From Mactra quadrangularis (Eukaryota; Mollusca; Bivalvia; Venerida; Mactridae): a stretch of 64,000 nt of DNA. How positions within the stretch are numbered: position 1 is the stretch's first letter; each line of letters starts with the position of its first letter. A program made the position numbers and the translations under genes. The stretch spans positions 18,912,620 to 18,976,619 of the forward strand of contig CM046304.1 of assembly GCA_025267735.1 (NCBI GenBank), read 5' to 3'. Positions 26,501 through 41,500 of this stretch are shown here, one piece after another. The notes below the pieces were generated by a model. It saw only the letters and a program-made list of their open reading frames with translations, made no database searches and was not told the DNA's origin.

Positions 26501-29500
26501 CGTCGCGGTGTTCACTGTAAAGTGCAGGCAAATTAAAGCTTAGAAAACAATTTGTTTCTGTAGTATTTCCTAAATGTATAAAATGTGTTAAACTTTACAT
26601 TGACTTAATTACTAGACAAAATTACAATAGTTTTTGTACACTGATTGCAAATTGAAAAAAGCAAACAAATTAACGTTTCCTATATATACAACCTACGAGC
26701 AGTGACTGAATGTTGCATTCTTAATCAAACAAATGGTATTAAATTCCCACGCAGGCTTCGTTGCTTTTTAAAACAAATTGTTTTACAAGTAAACTTGGTG
26801 CATTCATAAATGTTTGTCCTGGTTCTAAATTTCAAAGCAGAAATGTTTTGATTTTGTTTAGAAGTCTGGTAGATACGTATATCAACAAACACAGCTGGTT
26901 CCCAGTTATTGTTTCTCATTTAACCAAGGGTGGGTGTACCAGTCTATTCGACATATTAACTGCATTATTTCATTGGCATTGAATAAACATTTTTGAAAAA
27001 AAATTAAAATAAGGTATTTTTCATGTATCGAAGCGTAACTAATCCTGGCGACGAAATAAATAATATGTTCTGTTCTGTTCTGTTCTAGTACTGAATCGTA
27101 AAACGCTGTAATTGCAATCACTCTTAGTAACTCGTATATAGCATATGCGACCGGAACTGTTGCGAGTCAAAACATATATTATTTATTTTATTTATGTAAA
27201 CCATAGGAAAATTAAGCGAATCCGTCCAATGTTACGATTTAAGTTATCCTTACAAAATCGTCAGGAAAAAACGAGCACATTTAGGATTTAAGTGTTGAAA
27301 GAATCAACACAAGTTACCAGGTGTTGTACTTAAATGAAAAGCATGGAAAACACTAATTGGTGCAAGGTATTGCCTTAATTTTGTGATATAAATATAGCTG
27401 TTAAAAGAATTATGTGCAAAATTGAGCATACACTCAATATTTGACAAGTCAGTTTCCTATTACACAATAATGGCACTATGAATTAATTTATAACTTATAA
27501 TTATATTGAATATAAGGCAAAACAACGTTTGATAAGCAGTACAAATATGTTTCTCAAATAGTATTTAATTTACTTAAAACTTGCACTTTTACCAAATCAA
27601 ATGTATGTTCGATAAAAATTGATTTCCCAATAGTATTTTGCTTTTAATTAAAAATTTCTTACAATAAAGCTCCATGACATTATTATACATAGATGTCTAA
27701 TACGAAGTTTCTATTTTATTTTATTTATTTATTGGAGTTAACGCCGTATCAACACAATTTAGGTCATTTCACGGCGTCCAGCGCACTTAACCTAGCTTTC
27801 CTGGACCATTGTCTATAACCAGTACTCACCTACCCTTCCACAAGGCCAGTAACTTCTCCATATTATCTAATCAATGGAGGAAAATCGACATTTTTGTCAA
27901 ACTTTCATGGAAGGGTATAACCTCCCCGGGTGGGATTCGAACCCGCACCCCCTCGGGCACGAGTATTCAAATCCCGGCGCGCTACAAACTGCGCTATCGA
28001 CCCGGGTTACGAAGTTTCTACAGTATGTACTACATGCTATTGGCTAGATCAGAACAGAGGTTTACAAAACATTTTTAAATCATATATTTAGTTTATAGTC
28101 ATAATTTTATACCAAAGTCTTTTTATGTCAAAGTTCGGTATAAAATCTATATATAATTAGCATGCACTAGCAAATATCAAACTTTGCTTATACATGTAGT
28201 TATATTCTAATGAGCACAACATAAAGCAACACAAAGCAAAGCAACACAGCGCTTTACAGTTAATCGCCATGTACATATAACATACCATATCAACATCGTG
28301 ATTAGTAATTGAACTAAATCATCGTGTACATTTGGACAATGAAAACTATAAATTGCATTGCTAAGTGCACTTATATAAAGAACTTTTATATATGTCAAAT
28401 AAAACACATTTGATAGAAAATGAAAATATTCAACTACGATATTTTCTCAAAGTTTCTGGATTTTCCATGTGGCATGCAAACTGACAGTCTTGGAATTAAG
28501 TTTGATAGAGTTGTGTGGCTTGATTTATCCGTAATTTCAAAGAAAAGCTTAACCGTTGGCATTAGAGATTTAAGGCTATTAAAAACGTTGACAAAGTTAA
28601 AGAAAATGTCGTGCGTTTAACATGCAAGAAAGTGTGAGTGGTTAACACTAACGATTTTGGTGGATATTATAGCAAGGAATGAATATAGAGAGCTTTCCAA
28701 TGAATCCCTGATTGACTTTTTAATAATGACCTTTTCGCTCTGAGTATCAATACATATATCCACAAACTTAAACATAATGCTCTCTTGTTAGCCATTTGTT
28801 ATTGGGTCAAAATTTTACTGCAAATATTGTTACAAATTTCCTAGGCAAAGAAATGGAAATATCTATAGGGGTTTATGCCGACCAAAGACACTTTTCTGAC
28901 AAAAGTCGACGCTAGGCACAACCCCATTCTCTATTGCAAAGTCGTCAACATTTGTAACTGATAATGATTTTTCTTTTATTCTTTTTTGTTGCATATCATA
29001 CAACAGGCGACCGGTGCGTTTGTGAGCAGGGATGTGGAAGTCCTATGCCCGACTTGTACCTTCATGTCTGCGGACAAGTCAATATCTCCATCCCATTTGT
29101 CTGTGGACAAGCAATAAGTTTTCAGCTATAAGTTTATTAATACTGCAATGGTAGATAAATTTCAAGTCCAAATGTTGCAATACTATTTAACAGTTAACTA
29201 TTTTACAACCAGGCATTATTATATGTTAATAAATAAGTGATTTGATATAGGCCCTGGTTTTTTCCAATGACAGTCGTATTTGCCCGAGGTGGACACTAAA
29301 CATATGTTTAAAGAGTTTTTTGTGGACCTGGACCATGCCCACCGCTTTTGTGTCATATTTTTAACAAGAAGATAGGATATTTTCATTGCTTAATTCATTT
29401 TTTTACGTGGTGTAACTTACTTAAATATTATGCATTATTGATTGTGGTTTTAGCACCGATCTTGAAAAATAATTGAATGATTGTGGTTAATGCTTTTAAA

Positions 29501-32500
29501 AACACGTTCCTAATTTAGTAACAACAGTACACATATCGAGCGCTCAAAGAAAAAAACATCGTGGCATTGTATTTGTATCATGGCATCTTGTTTCTTTTTA
29601 AAATTGTCTGAATATAACAACATACTTTATGTCCATGTGACATAAAATATTAGTAAAGTATAAGAAAAATACATCGATATTTTTGTAGCTTCTATTGAAT
29701 AACTTTATTATATTAGAATTGTGTCTATATCACAATATTCCACGAGAAAAAAGAAATGGTCCATCACTTTGCTCACTTCAACATCTTAATGCGTGACTAG
29801 TTTACCATACATGAACTTTGGTGTAGGCGGATATTTGTCAGTGATTTATCAATTACCATGGACGATCTTGTCTTAACTTTACTTATGGTTAAAAGCAAGT
29901 AGAACAGTCGTTTGTTAACGAATAATGTTTGGCTTCTGTACATAAGATCTAAATACACCGTCTTGTTCCTCTGACTGCCTGGGGGTCACACATGTTTCTT
30001 TTGACAGTCCGGGGGTCAAAACAAGTGTTGTTGTTTAATTCTACGACTAACTATAGAAAAACTTATGTTACTTCTATTTTAACAATAAAAAAAGAATAAT
30101 TTTCCTAACATATTCAAGGTTATTCAAAATACAAGATAGATCAATGGAATAATTAGTTAATTACATTAGAATTGTGTCTACATGTATATTACAACGAGAA
30201 ATCATGGATGGCCATCCCTCTGTTCACGTCAATATGCTCTTCAGGCGTGACAAGTATTACCATTATTTCGTGTGGTCAGTGATTCATTTAATACTTTGAG
30301 TCTGTGTCTTAATTACACAAATGATTTATATACAAGTAATCTGGAACATACCATATGTTGGTGCTTTTCACAAAACATCTTACGTAAACAATCTTCGTAA
30401 GTCAAAAGCAAGAAACTATAATAATGCGCTCATTCAGTTTTGGCTTATCAATTCCAAATATTATGGAATCGTGTAGAATTGTGTATACCTTTTGAATATC
30501 ATAGTTATGCTTATTATCCATTTGACTTTAAACTGCTACTAATAATGGAATTGACTTACGATAACTTTTTTGAAAAGGAGCGCTGTATAAGTCATCGTAG
30601 AGTCTTGAATATTTGAACATCTACTTTAACCATAATACTATTCCTTCTAAAATAGAATTTTCGTATGCCAAACACTATGATTTCAAATGGCTAGAGCTAG
30701 AAAAGCAAAAATAACAGTTAAAAAATAAATATAAATCTACTGTACTAGAGTCATTCGAAAATGAAACCAATTAAGTTTTAAACAATTTGGAAATATATCG
30801 TAGAGTATGATAACGAGTCACGCTCGAAAGGAATAGCTTATTTTGTAAGGGCTGCAAAATACAATTTCGAAAAACTTGTAACACGTGACCGTTTGGTGCA
30901 AATCATATCTAAATATGAGCTAAGGTTTTACCTTATTTTAAGAAGTGCATATTGCCCTTGTGAAAGATTTAAACATAACTACCGGCATAAAATTTGTTTT
31001 TGTTGGGTTTAACGCCGTAGCAACACGATGTTTAGGTCATATAACGGCGGTCAGTCAACCTACTCACTCCTCCTGGAAAGGTTAAATCTCTGGATTTAGC
31101 TGTTAACCAACTAATAAGCGCATACTTTCGTCAGTGACTGACAACTGCCCTACATAATTCAAAATCATTGGTAGGAGGGAGAATGGTCGTAGAAATAATT
31201 TCATGACCAAACTCTACGAAAGTATGCCCCCGGGAATCAAACCCACGACCCATCGATCAGTAGACTTGTGTGCTACTAACTGAGCTAGCCGGGCGGCTCC
31301 GGTATTAAACGAACCTTTGATAGTATATAAAGTATATTCGTACATGTACTTACAATTAATAGGAACAAGCAAACTATTCGTTATTCTACGTCATATTTTA
31401 CAAGAAAAAATTCACATTGAAGTTGCAAATATAGCAACTCTTAAAATGTCGTTCTGTCAATGAAAAACTTCGCGTTTTTAATCGATCCACTGAATTTCAA
31501 ACATCCACATTGTGGTATTAAAATGACTGATGGCAATAATGCTGTTTTTGTTGTTTTGCTTCCGCTGACTGATAGTCCTTCCGTGCGGAAATTGAGTTAA
31601 CTAATACATCAATATTTGATACCCTCTTGTCTCTTTATTAGCATCATTGATTGATATCAACTTGCTGCAGCTCTTTAAAGTTGATACTCAGTCGTGATTT
31701 TTGTCTAAGGTGAATTTCCTTAATTCTAATTCAGAATTAGAAACAATATTTAAAAATGATGAGATAGGCTTCAACAAAACTTGCTGTGTTTATTCATTTA
31801 CAATAATATTTTCAATGACTTTGAAAGAATCAGATTCATTTAACATATCATGCCTTTAACATTATTTATTTGGCAAATATATTTCCCATGCATATTTTTA
31901 ACATTGCTTCGAACTGAGTTAACCTTGATGAATGTGTAATAGGCCGCCCAGGTTTCAGACAGAAAACCTGAAGAAAACGGAAGTATATTGTGAAATATGA
32001 TCTAGTGGAGTTGATATTATCAATTTCTCGTATCCCTTTACGTGATTGTTTCTAGAGTATATGGAGCGATCTGAACACAGATAAGTCTGGCCTTGATGTT
32101 TGTTGCACCATTTACAACACTTGACATTAATTTACAAACAAAGTCAATGGGCATACGTGAGCTTAGGCGTTACTACATTGCAATGTTTAAATTTGGACTT
32201 GTGTAAGATTATGTCATGGTCTTATATTACGCCGATTTCAATCATAAACCAGTTGGCATGTTTGTATACATATTGCTATTTCTCTCTTTGGCTCACTCCA
32301 CAACCGTGTACTATATTTTATTATAGTACCATTAAATAATAATATTAGATGCTATAATGTGTAAGGTAGCTTAACGACTACAGTCTAAAATCGAAAGATT
32401 TGATCGTTTGCTTAAATCAATGCTTAAAGCAATGATTCAGTGTAAACATTTTGAACAAGTAAGCTAACGTGAACATTTCTGGAAAAAAGTAATGTAATAG

Positions 32501-35500
32501 TTAGTTTTTGTAATATGCTTTGACTGTTGCAAAGTAAGACAAAAAATTAGAGATACAATTAGGAGGACAAACATCAGGCATTGTCATTGAAAACAAAGAT
32601 ACCTCTTTAAACATTATGGAAATGTTTTAAAAAAGAGTATTTAATTAACTATTCAGCGCCTTGTGTTTATGCGTTGTTTAGCATTAAAAAGAAAATCTAC
32701 GACAGCTGACTAATTACAAGTCTACGATTTTATAGCCTTAAATGACCATTTACTTCCAATTTTCATGTCTAGTGTTAGTTGATTAGCCGTAGCCTAGGGG
32801 TTAATTATATCGGAATGTTGATTTTTACGTTCCTGGACCAAGCCATTACCTATAGCAATGGACTTTCAAAGACAATGTAATAACCTTTTGGCTAAAGTCG
32901 AGGATTAAGTCCTCGTAAAATACACATTTAGTATGGTTGGCTCAATGCCTAATGAATATGTATCCTGAAACCCGTACCTAGTCCTGGCCAGAGTAAAACA
33001 CAGACATCACGTAAATTACAGTCAGTGACAAACGTATATTGACAGAGGAGATAGTAACAAAATCATACAAAAGTCCGTAGGGTTTTAACTCAGTTTATTT
33101 GATATTTTATGTTACATAGTGCTCAAAACCCAGCCTGTTTGCTCCCCATTCAGAGTAATAATCTCATCTTTTCTGCTGAGGGGTCCAAGTGTCCTGTCCG
33201 GCTGAAAAATTATAACTGACCGCGTTATCAACCTTGATAGTTGCTATCGTTTACATTTAATACCTGATTTCTTATACAAATGTAATTTCATATTTAACTG
33301 TTTTCTGAATTAAAAACTATATACGTTCGCAAATGTTGATCGGTCAAAAGCTTCGACTGTTTCCTGCGTACTCCACATTTATACTTAGCTACGCTTGCCT
33401 ATTCACTCTGATGTACATGTATAGAGAAAATTCTAAAATTCAATGTAATATTATTTGGTATTGACTAGGAAATATTCGATTATTTATATATACGTCCTAA
33501 CTGAAATAACATTAGTTTAATGTTTACGAAATACTCTTCACAAATACTTCGCTATGCTCACTTGTTCACAAAGAACAATCTTGTTATGATTTTTTCTCGC
33601 CATTATAAAAAGTAGTTTTAATTATTGTGTGAACAAAAGAATAAGGTACTAAAAAATCTCGATACAAATTAAACAGAAAAAAATACATTTTCATATCAGA
33701 TAATATTCTTAGCGCCGATCAATCTTTGAAATCGCAGAAAATTAGTTTTTTAGGGGATTTAATGGTTTTTTTTACCACATTTTAAATGTATTTCTATGGT
33801 TTCAATTCTTTCATATTTAATAAAAAATTCCATCAATGAATAATTGTATGAACTTTGAGAAGTACAACGTTTTTTTTTTATATCTTTTTAATATTCAGTC
33901 TATTTGATATCATAAATCATGTACTTCATCGCTTTACAATTTTGATGAATATGCACTGACATTAATGACAGCTTACACTTTATCCGTCAGTTCAATGAGT
34001 AGAGTTCACCTGTTGAGAAATTACGTCCGAATCACGCAAAAATTGACGGCTATCTCCGAATCGGCTTTGAGATTATTTATTGTGTACCTGGAGTAGCCAT
34101 TTATAAATGGCGTTATTGCATCCGAATAAATGTCCAAGCAAACTTGACCTGTAAACAAAAGCCCCTACGTCTATCGTAGCGGGAATGTTCAGTAGCGTTA
34201 TATAGACTATTATGAATTTGAATTCAAAATGCAATGTTTTCTCACAAATGGAAGTTATTTATGAGTTGAAGTCAAGCTACCAATAATAGCTATTTATGCA
34301 TTAATACTTCTTCTCTTGCTGTAATGTTGTCTAGTACTTAAGCTCGATTGTGAAACAAATTCTTACAACTTAGAATTATCCCTCTCGAATACCATTCCTG
34401 TCTTCCCACCTGAATTAACCTAGTCGTAAACCTTCTTTTCTAGGGAAGCAACGATGTAAGTTTCGGATGTGATTCGAACCATTGCGGAGCTGGCTATACA
34501 TACATTATTTACCACTTAAACAACGTAACAGCTCAGCCACTCTCTAAATACTTATGTACATGGTTCAGTTTCTGTTGTGTTAAGTGATATTCTTCATTTA
34601 AATTAATCAGAAAAAATATTCAATACGTACAGCGATCAACTTCTATTCCAATCAATGTCTGTAAGACTTAAAAAAATCCGAGGTTTTAAAAGATACTCTA
34701 AACCTATTACTTACTGGGATATTTTACGGCAAGTCCTTGAACATTAAGAGCGCGCGCGGTATCTCGTATTAATATCTGTGCTATTTAAATTCTTCACGTT
34801 TACAAATTACTATGTACATTTACAAATGTTTTGTCTTGGATTTTATATAAACATTAAATTACCTGGCAATAAACTGTACAATCATATGAATAAACTACTC
34901 ACTTGATTCGAATTGGCTCATTTTTTCAGCATGTTTTTTATATTATAAATTTCATATTACAAACTTGTTTCTAGTTGAATGTTAATTTACATCTGTACAA
35001 TTTCAACTGACAGTATTAATTTCATTGAACCTTAAGTATGCCAAAAAACTCCCCCAGCAATGAATGAAATACGTGAAAGAAAACTGTGTATACACTGTAA
35101 AGAGAGGTTTTTCACAAAAAATCTTACGACGAAAATCATCGTAAGCCGAAAAGCGAGAAACATACATGTACATAATACTGCCAATTTTTAGCCAATCAAT
35201 TCCAAATATTAATGCATCATGAAGAATTTTGTTAACATTTCTAATACCATATTATGCTTATGTTTATTATCCCTCTGACTTTTGAAATTCCCATTAATGA
35301 AATGACTTACGATAATTTTGTTCGTAAGAATTTTTCGTGAAAGGTTGCAGTGATGAGTAATGTAATTAACTAAATTAAGTATTTTTTTGAGTGGATTGGT
35401 TCACAACAGTCCATACACACCAGGCGACTTTAAAATTCACTAACCATATTTTTTCAATAAAGATCGAAAAAAGTATGACTTTAGACAAGCCAAAAGCAAT

Positions 35501-38500
35501 ACTTCTAAATGACAGAATACATTATGTTACATAGGGCAGATACCACTCCATAACCCCCTCTTACATTTTCATAAATCTAGCGCTTATATCTAATTTGTCG
35601 GACCGTATGCCAAATTTTCATTGTCAAAGCACTGCGCAGCGATTATCATTTAATTAAATGCTAGATTTACCGCTGAGAGGTTAAAGCCTCATCGATAGTC
35701 GATTTTCCCTCCTCTATTTCTATCCGAAAACAAGGACAGTCTACTCATTACCAGTATAAACATTCCATGGCATAATTTTTAAATCATTAATCGTCTTAAT
35801 TAACCTAAACTGTTCACATAATTGTAACCCATCCATCACGTTGATAATTTAAGTTGTAATTTATAAACCCTATCTCGATAGCAAGACTCCTGTAAATGCC
35901 GGATTCAATTGCCATCCGAAATTATGTAAACTTTTTACCGAACCTTGATACTTAAATAGCGATTCTATGACAGGTTCTGTAAACATGTGTACTTCAAATT
36001 ACATTATTTAAATCTGGTTAACAATAAATGCCTAGTATAAAATGAATTGTGAAATAAAATAAATGTCTTTAATTTGTCATGTAATTGAATAATGTTTACG
36101 TCTTGTTGTGCGATATAATTACCTGTAACAGTTGAACAGTTTAACTAACGAGTTCCATTGCTAATGCTAAAGATAAAATATCATGCTGTTTTATATCAAC
36201 GAAATCAAGTATATGTAGTTACATGGGTTTTTTTGCGTGCCGGTATAATGCTACATTGTATTTTTATAAGAAATATTCTACAATAATATAGCAGCAGTGG
36301 TCCGTGGAAGAACACGCTCTTAGGGATCAAGTGGTCCCTGGCTCTAGCCCCTATAAGGGCACTGCTAATTTCCTTAAGCAAGAAATTTACCTACAGTTTA
36401 CCCACTCCACCCAGGTGTAAATGGGTAATGCCTGAAGGTGATTGCAATGATTATGGGTAATTTCAATATAATTAACACTAAAAACAGAGCTAGATAGCCA
36501 ATATAATTACCAGCCAAACGTCATAGGTATATTCAGAAATAATATTCAAGTGGTTGTATCCATCCTACTCATATATCTATCTTGTCAATATTTCTTAACA
36601 AAAAAGAAAGAAAAGAAATCAATACATTCATCATCCTATAGTCTCTTGCTAGGCATGAATTAACTTACACTAGCCTCAAAGCAAATTTGTCTCAAAATCC
36701 GTTGTTGCTATATTATTGTTTGTAAACCATTACAAATCATATTGTCATTGCCTTCACACGGTAATCAGTCCTTGTCTAAATTTATAAATAAGATTACCAC
36801 TGAAAGCCTCTCAACATATGTTTCCGAGATAAGAAATAGTCCATTGATAAATTACTACGCTCTGTGTATATATCGCAAGAGTATGTGCACTATTTGTTAA
36901 AAAAATTGTTGCTCAGAAAAAATTGTATTAGATACGCATTTATGATATTTTCTTGAATCCATCCCTTGCTTTCTTGTTTGAACCTTTGAAGTCTCTGGTC
37001 TCAAATCATTATTGCCCTTTTTCTATTGAAGGTCGTGAGTTAAAGCTCAGTTGTCGATCATTAATCTTAATAAAACGAAAATACAAAAAGTTAACATCTG
37101 GACCTCGCATTTCAACAATGATCTCATAATTTTATTATAAGTAAAATTTCCAAACCAAAAAAGCCACAGAATAGAGAATCTTTGAAACAGTTCAAACATC
37201 TCTATACATATAATGAAAATTTTGTTATGGCATCCCAACCTTGTACTGACTTGTCCATTGCATGTTCATACACGATGCTTAACTTTCTTGCTAGAAATAA
37301 AAATCAATATACAACAGTAAACAAAATGACCTCATGATAATTGAACGCAACAAAAAATAGTTAATAGTAAAAACGCAAAATATTATATTATATTATACAG
37401 AAATCAAATCACATGCCACTCTCTCCTGGTTTGAATACCAGAGTATGTTTAGTTCGCTTCCAGCATCTCCAATGACTTCAAATTCGGTCGCCATAACATT
37501 TACGATAGCAAAAGCAAATAAAAACACGATGGCTGGTCTTTTTCAATTATCGTTATTGACAATAATTGCTGATCAGAGTGACACACTAACTTGAAACTAT
37601 TCATTCAATTTTAAAAATCCAACTTGGTAAAAATAGAAACTGAAAACAATGATCATTTCCTCCTTGACACAACAAAACAACCTTTGTCTTTTTGGACATC
37701 CTGATTACAGTTTACGTTTTAGTTATTAATTCAATTTGTAATTGATTTAGGGTAGTCATTTATTACTTCGATTGTTCAACAAAAGCTAAATATCGTTTGA
37801 ACAGTTTTACGTTAGAAAATTACAATTTTAGCGCTCCACGCCTAAAACGTTCCATTTTTGGGTTAAGAACTACATGTAAGGCTTTTAAAATAAAAGTAAC
37901 CATTTCTAATCAATCAGTTGTCTGTTTAAGAAGTTTTTAAAGATGTAATTAGTCGCCATAAATGGTCTGCCTAATTACCTGACATATACGTAACACTACA
38001 ACAATCAATTGGTGGATTGCCACACCAATACGTTTGTTTGACGAAACGTGACTACTGGATACTTATAGATACATGGTAGGCCGTACTGCGCTTTCTTCGT
38101 TTGAAGCATATAAAGTAAAAACTGACAGACTCATACGTTTTGATGTTAACATTTTGTCTGTAAACATTTTAGTCATTGTGTAAATATTTTACTTTAATTG
38201 TCTCAATGCATGCCTTTAAAATGACTCTTTATTCGAAAAAATATTTGTCAAATAATATATCATAAAATATAATTTAAAACCCTTTCATGATAATAGTTTT
38301 AGATCTAACAAATGATGGACGAAGCGATAAGATACATTAGCCTTGTTTCATGCCTTCAGTGAAATTAATCCATTTAGCTATGAAATTATTATCAGATATA
38401 TATTAACACATTTTATAGGAGGTGAAACTATTAAAATTAATTGTCAAAATTTAGAAAATATTGCCTTTTATAATGTACAATTAGTACTAAAACCATGATA

Positions 38501-41500
38501 GTTTAACTAAAGATAACAGTCTGGCCTAAGTTCATTCTAATGAAAAAAGGAGCACTTGAAAATATAGACCAATATTGCCCGCAAGAAAACGCTCATTTGA
38601 AGTAAATACTTTTGATGCTTTTTGTGTTTTGTTAAGACATTCTAACTTAAGACAAATTAATTTTGCTATGTTTATCGCCTATAAGCAAGTCAAAGTTTTG
38701 TTAAATCGATAGAATTAGTAAATGTTGTTTAACTTTCTTCCTATTACTGTTGTAGAACTAGATTGAATAAGCCTCGTGTACATGCAAAGCTAATAACTTG
38801 TTAAAATACAATTACATATGTCTTTCCTTGCTTACTTACTTCTGAAACTATTGAAGTAAACATCGCTCATTACCTCTAGGCTATGCTTTAAAACTGACAT
38901 TTAAAACACATGTTTCAGTCTTTGAAAATGTGTGAATCTTGTCTGTAAACAATGATTGATGAACTTGTATCCCATTGTTGGTGATTCCCGTACTTCGTTT
39001 ATCATACAGTAAAAGTATAATTGAATATGTTTTAATGAATGAAAAATACTGCTAGGGTATAAACTTAAATGTTTAAATCAATTTTGAGACTCTTTGAAAT
39101 AACTAAATACTACAATCCAAATGCAATATCATGATGTTTAATCATTTTGAAGATTTCTGTCTGATATTGAAATTCATTGACATGTTGTATTGCTAGCAAG
39201 CAAGAAGCATAAAGTTATTATTACTATTATTGCTTTCCTATAGAATTGCACGTACCAGTAATTTGTTTATAGATATGGAAATGGGACATTATTTATCTAT
39301 AATAAACGATTACGTGAACAACAATGGACTTGAGCAATCTGTTAGATAGACTGAAAGCAATTAATCGTCACCGTATTGTTGGTTTGGATAGAACTCCTGC
39401 AATAATAGATTTGTAATTTTTCAATGACTTATGCTGTGGATAGAACTCCTACAATAATAAATTTGTAATTTTTCACTGATTTATGCTGTGCTTTGATTTG
39501 ACATAGGACAGGGACAATACTGTTTTTAGTTTGAATCATTTCTTTTAACATCATTTGAACTCCTCACTATCAAGGAATCAAGTATAGATCGTATAAACAA
39601 AAGTTATCCGTTGTTTGTTAACATACGGTTGTTCCACATATCTTTACCCATAAATGAAGTTAAGACAACATCGTCCATGGTAATTGATAAATCACTGACA
39701 GATATCTGCCTACACGAAAGTGGTTAACTAGTCACACCAAAAGAAGCTATTGAAATAAACATGTTCATATACCGTCCAGTGTTTCTTAAGCACTAAGACT
39801 TTGAAATGAACAAAGTGATGGACCATTTCTCTTTTTTTCTCTCAGAGAATATTGATATATAGACATACTTCTAATGTAATAAACTTATTCAATAGATCCA
39901 ACAAAACTCTAAATATATATTCTTATAATTTACCACTGTTCAATGTCACATGACCATAACGCATGTAGCTATATTAAAACACATTGAAAAAGAGATATGT
40001 ACTACGACGAAATACAACATAACGATATTTTCATAATTTCATAGAATTCTGACAGATGATAAAGTTCATTGACATTAAACATATTGTACTGTTAGTTATC
40101 ACTAGCCATAAAGATTATATAACATTTGAATAGCATTTAGTTGTAGTTTAAGACATTGACCTTTTTATTAGATTTCGCGCGTCATAAACTTATTATTTCT
40201 TTCCTATAGAATAGCATGTACCAATAATTTCTTCATAGATTTAGAGATAGGACATTATTGGTTTAAAATAATGTAACGTGAACAGCTATAGACTAAAGCA
40301 ACCAGTAAGATGTATTGCGACAACTTTTGGGAGTTTTTGTTGATTATAATAGAACTCTTGCTTAAAAGTTTATAAATTTTATTCCGTATTTTTAAATGTC
40401 ATGAACATAAATCAGGAAATCTATTGTTGGCATTACGAAATATTCCTATTATCAGCTCTTTGACTGCCTGAGAGTAAATTATATTTAAACACATTCGTCG
40501 CTTTATAGTTGGCATTTCGAAATATTTCATTTAACAGCACGTTGACCGCCTGAAAGTCAAAGAGAAACCAGAGCGCATGTTTAGAATGTTTGGACAAAAG
40601 ACAAACAGTATTCGTTAACAAATGGTTGTTCCACGTGATTTAACCATAAGTGAATGTAAGACAATATCGTTCATGGTAATTAATAAATCACTGACAGATA
40701 TCCGCCGTGTGGTAAACTAGTCGCACCTTAAAAAGATATTGAAGTAAACAAGTTGATATATCATTCCTTGTGTCTCAAGCAATATTGTGAGATAGAATAC
40801 AATTGTAATGTAATAAACTAATTCAATAAAAGCAACACAAATCTAAATACATATTCTAATATTTTACCAATGTTCCATGTCACATGGCCATTACGTATGT
40901 GGCTATATTAAGAAACTTTAGGACAGATATTGGAGTTACGACGAAATACAACATAACGATAGCTTCATCACTTTATATAATTCTGACAGATGATAAATTT
41001 CATTGACATTAAACATATTGTACTGTAAGTTATCACGAGCAATAAAGATTATATAACATTCCAATAGCAGTTCGTTGTTAAGACATTTTTGGCCTTTTTT
41101 TGGTTTCACAAGCCATATTATTACATTACAAGATATTATTACTTTCCTATAGAATAGCATGTACCAATATTTTCTTCATAGATATGGAAACTTTATCGGT
41201 TTAAAATAAAACGTAACGTAAACAACAATGGACTAAAGCAACTAGTAAGAAATATTAAAACATTTTTTTGTTGATTAAATAAATTTTAAAATGTATGCCA
41301 TGTTTTACAATGACATGAACATAAATCAGGAAATCTATTGTTGTTACGAAACTGATACTATACCATAAAATTTCCATAACTTTAGATTTCTGACACAAAA
41401 TGAAAATCGTTGTTCTTACAGTTATCCAAGACATAACCTTATTATTTCTTTCATATAGAATAGCATGTACCAGTACATTCTTCATAGATATTGGGATAGG

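Noticed and set aside
36130..36173. Minus-strand segment between a ctttag acceptor and a CAG/gtaatt donor.
   Set aside because: Stops occur in all three frames, so it cannot be coding; nothing supports it as a UTR exon.
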